Of a DNA stretch of 64,000 nucleotides, positions 63,906-64,000 are shown piece by piece. Under the pieces are notes generated by a model. It was not told the DNA's origin. It worked only from the letters and a program-made list of their open reading frames with translations, and ran no database searches. Source of the stretch: Enoplosus armatus (Eukaryota; Chordata; Actinopteri; Centrarchiformes; Enoplosidae); the NCBI RefSeq assembly GCF_043641665.1, contig NC_092180.1, positions 27,963,240 through 28,027,239 of the forward strand. The letters are read 5' to 3'. Position 1 is the stretch's first letter; each line of letters opens with the position of its first letter. The position numbers and the translations under genes were made by a program.

Positions 63906-64000
63906 AAAAAAAAAAAAAAGTATCAAGTGCTCTCTTGCACAGACAGCTTGTTTTCTATAATGTAAGTGCACGAGGAGGGGAGTGCGATAAGACGGGCAGG

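Overview
This is vertebrate, almost certainly teleost (ray-finned fish), nuclear DNA. I see no protein-coding gene. Evidence for a fish: very dense (CA)n/(GT)n microsatellites, mononucleotide G and C runs, and decayed copies of interspersed repeats that are abundant in fish genomes (a LINE 3' part carrying a relic reverse-transcriptase motif, a hAT-like non-autonomous element, and several other old non-autonomous families). Species and chromosome cannot be told. Every reading frame of appreciable length translates simple repeats, decayed repeats or unrecognisable sequence; none shows a known domain or a coherent exon structure.

Layout: positions 1-61,000 look like a gene desert or a very long intron. 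It alternates between (a) microsatellites and homopolymers, (b) a few old transposon relics (14.2-14.6, 25.9-26.4, 29.3-29.6, 31.7, 33.8-34.0, 36.0-36.3, 41.8, 43.9, 47.1-47.3 and 50.1-51.5 kb), and (c) many 100-350 bp islands of unique, repeat-free, balanced-composition sequence rich in TAAT/ATTA cores, octamers, E-boxes and other sites. The islands are best explained as conserved non-coding elements (candidate enhancers) of a developmental regulatory gene. They are densest at 22.3-23.1, 30.3-32.1, 34.3-34.7, 40.1-40.3, 42.6-46.8 and 52.2-54.3 kb. Conservation itself cannot be tested from one sequence.

Positions about 61,000-63,720 are CpG-rich and contain two good splice-donor sequences on the minus strand (exon edges at 61,820 and 62,911). 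I read this as the probable promoter and 5' untranslated first-exon region of a gene transcribed leftward, in which case much or all of the rest of the window would be its first intron. That is inference, and the gene is not identified. A 200-base run of N at 55,615-55,814 is an assembly gap.

Notable for follow-up: an excess of long G/C homopolymers; a symmetric octamer/TGATCA module at 31.32-31.40 kb; a perfect DR1 nuclear-receptor element at 4,311; a perfect 11-bp hairpin at 53,529-53,566; a cluster of palindromes at 39.4-39.5 kb; a 13-base motif shared by two distant islands; and a fish repeat with hAT-like ends and a degenerate 8-bp target-site duplication.
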